DNA from: JACRLW01 sp050181465
Lineage (GTDB): Bacteria; Planctomycetota; UBA1135; UBA2386
Assembly: GCA_050181465.1 (NCBI GenBank)
Contig: JBFXDD010000017.1
Span: forward strand, 43,309-107,308
Length of the DNA: 64,000 nt
Direction: 5' to 3'
The notes under the pieces were generated by a model. It ran no database searches. It was not told the origin of the DNA and saw only the letters and a list, made by a program, of their open reading frames with translations. Both the position numbers and the translations under genes were made by a program. Positions 61,306 to 64,000 of the stretch are shown here, in pieces. Position 1 is the stretch's first letter. Each line of letters opens with the position of its first letter.

Positions 61306-61916
61306 TTCACCTTCGTCGTGCAATCTGCCAAGAAGTGGGGCGTGCTGAAGGGGAAGGCGCTGGCGGTCGACTCCATGACGCTGGGAGCCAACGCGGCGAT
61401 GTAGCCGATCGTTCGTGGCGCCACCGCGGCGAGCGGAGAGCGTTTCGTGAGCAGCTTGGCTGAGGAGGCCGGCATCGAAGTCTGTAACGGCGACGACCTG
61501 AGGCGCTTCGATCGCAACCGCCCGGACAAGTAGACGCCGAACAAGGGCTGCGAATCGCCAGCCGGTTCCGACGCGCGTATCACCAACATGAGGGGAGGCC
61601 TTACGCGTCTCGGCTACAAGGCGCCGCAGGCCACATCGACGTAGATGCGGAGATCGTGATGACCGCGACGATCCACCACGCAGACCAGCCTGACTCCGTT
61701 GTGGTGAGGAAGGCGGTTGCGGAGATCAGTGGGGTGATGCTCCGTGCCGACGTCGGCGAGCTGCTGCGCGAAGTGGTCGCGGACAAGGGCTACCACAGGG
61801 CCGAGATGTTGGCGTGGCTGAGCGAACGCGGGATCAGGAGCCACATCCCGGAGATGCGCGCGAAGGCGCCTTGCCGGTGCTCCGACACAGCGGTGCACCT
61901 GGCAGAAGGTCGGTGA
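61306..61916 (+). pseudogene. Decayed IS1182-like transposase
   Basis: Pieces of a DDE transposase are readable across stops and a frame change: LKGKALAVDSMTLGANAAM then stop (61412), DLRRFDRNRPDK then stop, DARITNMRGGLTRLGYKAP, then in another frame VVADKGYHRAEMLAWLSERG and IRSHIPEMRAKAP. The order and motifs match IS1182-family transposases. At least two in-frame stops and one frameshift make it non-functional. No inverted repeats were found. Confidence 0.8.
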
Positions 61917-62354
61917 GATCCATCGCCATGTTGTCGTCGCCGCTGGTTCTCTCGACCGGCAGCCGGATCATGTTCCCTCTACTCGGAGCGGGACCGCCAA
62001 GCGGGCGACCGATGTCCTCGCCGGCAGCTCGAGACCTCTTGGACGCCGTTCTTGTCGCCTGGACGACCATCTGCCGCAGCTTGGCGTCGACGACGACGCT
62101 CTTTGGCCGCGCCCCTCGATGCGTCGTGATCGTCGGCCCCGAAGTCGGAGGCCTCACACACGACCGCGGACTCACCCGATCCTCAGCGGGTTGCCAGGAG
62201 GACCGTAATCTTCCTGCGCGATTGGTCCTTATCGAGTGGCACCACCGCTTGAGTCAGAACGGCAACGTGCTCCTTGGATGACATGCTTCATGCTTGCTTC
62301 GCCCTGCTCAATGCGAGAAGCGGCAAGGCGCGCACGGTAGTAGGCACGGTGTGA
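61917..62354. other. Unassigned region downstream of the decayed transposase
   Basis: 438 bp with no convincing gene on either strand. A minus-strand frame (to 61834) has arginine-rich low-complexity content and no recognised family. It is probably eroded mobile or island DNA. Confidence 0.4.
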
Positions 62355-62574
62355 TCAGTTCGGCGGTGGCAGAACCTCACAAGGCGTGCAATCCCCACGA
62401 AAATGAATGTCACCCAAGAACGGCGAGGAGACAGTCACGGGGCAGCTCCCACCGAAGAACTCACGCTTCTCGTCGGAGCAGTCGTTCGGAAGACAACCGC
62501 ACACCTTGATCGGATGCGCATCCAAGTGAAGGCCCGACGCACGATCTTCGCACGGCGGGGATTCGACGTGTGCA
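62355..62574 (-). pseudogene. 3' remnant of a Cys-rich secreted-protein gene cut by IS481
   Basis: The last 70 or so codons of a minus-strand gene: CGCLPNDCSDEKREFFGG, SPFLGDIHFRGDCTPCEVL, then stop. The frame enters directly from the IS481 end at about 62575, so the 5' part is lost or lies beyond the element outside the window. The cysteine spacing at the end (FRGDCTPC) loosely recalls the end of the secreted protein at 1874-2521 (FTCNPC). Confidence 0.5.
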
Positions 62575-62575
62575 A

Positions 62576-63992
62576 CCGGGAACATGGGTAACACTTTTGA
62601 CCGGGCACATGGGTGACACTCGCTGCCTGATGTCGAGGGGCTGAGCATGCCAGCCGATCCCCGCGGGTCGCGAGGGGTGCCCCGTGATCGGCAGCCAGCA
62701 ACGGGCGCGCAGCGACTCATGCTTCTACGTGTCCGGGCACATGGGTGACACTCGGCTCCAGTGGCACGATCGTGCGCGATCGGCCATGCAGCACACCGAG
62801 TCGCAGCGGCCCCAGGTGCACATGCCAGAGTCCGTCGTCGACGACCTCGATGCCGATCACCTCGCCGCCAAAGGCCTCGCCGACGAACACCTGGCTGCCG
62901 CCCCACTTGATGCCACCGTCCGGGCGTACTCGCCGTGGCTCGAATGCGTCGGGGTAGCTGTGGTCCGGGGGCGCGTCCGGGAGCTGCCGTGGCGACAGCA
63001 CGTAGACCTCGGCCGGAGTCCTCATCCCGAGCGCCTCGTGAGGTCGCTCCTCGTTGTAGACCTGCTGGAAGCACTCGAACGACGTTTGCTGACCGCGAAT
63101 CGTCTTGCTCGGTGGCGAGGCCGTCTCGGCCTGCATGGTCTCGTGGAAGCGCTCGTGACGACCATTCTGATCCGGGCGACCCGGCTCGATGAGCACCGGC
63201 ACGACGCCAACGCGCAGCAGCCAGACGCCGAGCCTCGACAAGCGCCCCAGCCCCGTCGACCCGAATGGAGGACCTCCATCACTGAGCATGAACTGCGGCA
63301 TTCCGAACGCGTGGAACGCGGCCTCCAGCCGCCGCTTCACGTCAGCCGTCTTCGGCGACACCATCGCCTGGCACACGAGCGATGCACGACTGAAGACATC
63401 GTTGACCGTCAACGGATCGCACCGTGTGCCGTCGCCGACGCGGAACCAACCCTTGTAGTCCATCGACCAAACATCGTTGGGCGCTGCCGCCTCGACGAAC
63501 GGGGGCGATGTGGGCTGCCGGCGTCGCCGGCGACCTCGCGACTCGACAACGCCAGCGCGCTTCAAGATCTCATCGACCGTGCTCCGCGCTGGCCAGCCAC
63601 CGCCGGGGCACTCGCGCTCGAGCGTCCACAGGATCTTCTTCGAGCCCCAGGTCGGGTGCGCCTTCCGCACTCGCAACACTGCTGCTTCAACCTCGGGCGA
63701 CGCCTGGTTGGGGTGCGTCTTCGGCGCCCGCGACGCATCCGCGAGCCCCGCCATGCCCAGCTCGGCGTGCCGCGCCAGGATCTTGTAGCCGGTCTTCCGG
63801 CTGATCCCGAACTGCTGGCATGCCTGCGTCATCGTCACCTGGCCCTTCAGCACCAGCCGCACGAACTTCTGTCTCTCGATCACAGGATCGGTCTTGGTCC
63901 ATGGCATCCGGACACGAAACCCACGGCGCTTCCCACGGTCACGCTCGAGTGTTACCCATGTGCCCGGACACGAGTGTCACCCATGTACCCGG
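62576..63992 (-). mobile_element. IS481-family insertion sequence
   Basis: About 1.4 kb. The ends are imperfect inverted repeats made of two units each: the left begins CCGGGAACATGGGTAACACT and repeats CCGGGCACATGGGTGACACT after a short spacer; the right end is its reverse complement form. A further GGGCACATGGGTGACACT copy lies inside, at about 62733-62750. One complete transposase gene is enclosed. No target duplication could be found; the right flank is only a few bases long in this window. Confidence 0.82.
62717..63907 (-). CDS. IS481-family transposase
   Basis: 396 residues. An N-terminal helix-turn-helix (VTMTQACQQFGISRKTGYKI) and an integrase core with Asp in WSMDYKGWF, Asp in FMLSDGGPPF and Glu in NGRHERFHETM (DDE). 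The usual Asn of SDNGPPF is Gly here. The C-terminus is a beta domain, and its last residues (SVTHVPGHVEA) are encoded by a copy of the terminal repeat. The frame is intact, so the element may be active. Confidence 0.93.
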   Translation of the reverse strand: MPWTKTDPVIERQKFVRLVLKGQVTMTQACQQFGISRKTGYKILARHAELGMAGLADASRAPKTHPNQASPEVEAAVLRVRKAHPTWGSKKILWTLERECPGGGWPARSTVDEILKRAGVVESRGRRRRRQPTSPPFVEAAAPNDVWSMDYKGWFRVGDGTRCDPLTVNDVFSRASLVCQAMVSPKTADVKRRLEAAFHAFGMPQFMLSDGGPPFGSTGLGRLSRLGVWLLRVGVVPVLIEPGRPDQNGRHERFHETMQAETASPPSKTIRGQQTSFECFQQVYNEERPHEALGMRTPAEVYVLSPRQLPDAPPDHSYPDAFEPRRVRPDGGIKWGGSQVFVGEAFGGEVIGIEVVDDGLWHVHLGPLRLGVLHGRSRTIVPLEPSVTHVPGHVEA

Positions 63993-64000
63993 GTCGGACC

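Overview
The window looks like chromosomal DNA of a high-G+C, Gram-negative bacterium, most likely a planctomycete (Planctomycetota). This rests on content: three transmembrane Ser/Thr protein kinases, ECF sigma factors beside two of them, a sigma factor fused to a membrane-anchored ectodomain, three formylglycine-generating-enzyme-like (FGE/SUMF1) proteins, many large secreted proteins with NHL, FG-GAP or carboxypeptidase-regulatory-like repeats, and a KdsA for Kdo/LPS synthesis. Many starts lack a Shine-Dalgarno sequence, and at least seven gene pairs overlap by 4 bases. No rRNA, tRNA or CRISPR was found. Genus or species cannot be given.

Layout. 1-7.5 kb: envelope proteins of unknown function. 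A minus-strand lipoprotein/secreted-protein pair is split by a complete IS21-family element (2571-5095, 6-bp target duplication GGCTTA), and a (GA)14 microsatellite sits at the lipoprotein start. 7.5-10.9 kb: minus operon of a patatin-ferredoxin fusion, an SDR and an FAD-linked oxidase (DprE2/DprE1-like). 10.9-11.3 kb: two 170-bp palindromic repeats. 11.5-15.7 kb: parvulin, an RdgC-like gene with a partner, and a secreted cysteine-peptidase-like protein. 15.7-21.8 kb: minus operon for propionyl-CoA-type carboxylation (methylmalonyl-CoA epimerase, carboxyltransferase, biotin carboxylase, biotinyl carrier) ending in a GNA1162-like lipoprotein and an NHL protein. 21.8-25.9 kb: aldolase/dehydrogenase fusion coupled to an ABC-2 exporter. 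26.1-30.8 kb: ECF sigma factor divergent from a kinase-TM-FGE protein, then a secreted protein.

30.8-45.5 kb: SGNH hydrolase and pseudouridine synthase, a cluster of DnaA-box-like sites, an HD-GYP response regulator, a secreted FGE protein, RmlC-like and RmlD-like sugar enzymes, a diacylglycerol-kinase-family protein, a second ECF sigma with a kinase-TPR protein, KdsA and a third kinase. 45.5-49.7 kb: a lower-G+C island carrying a 940-residue TIR-NACHT-FGE protein, a probable anti-phage STAND sensor, flanked by a duplicated 3' end of a VOC-family gene. 49.7-55.4 kb: HTH/HATPase/DUF4325 regulator, esterase, fatty-acid-hydroxylase-family membrane enzyme, parvulin, FG-GAP protein. 55.4-61.3 kb: an exported, membrane-anchored TPR-CHAT protein divergent from a sigma factor tethered to the membrane by a large ectodomain. 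61.3-64 kb: a decayed IS1182-like transposase, the 3' remnant of a Cys-rich secreted gene, and a complete IS481-family element.

The two most interesting units are the TIR-NACHT-FGE island and the divergent CHAT / membrane-tethered sigma pair. The left-most gene runs off the window edge. All function calls come from reading the sequence; no database search was run.
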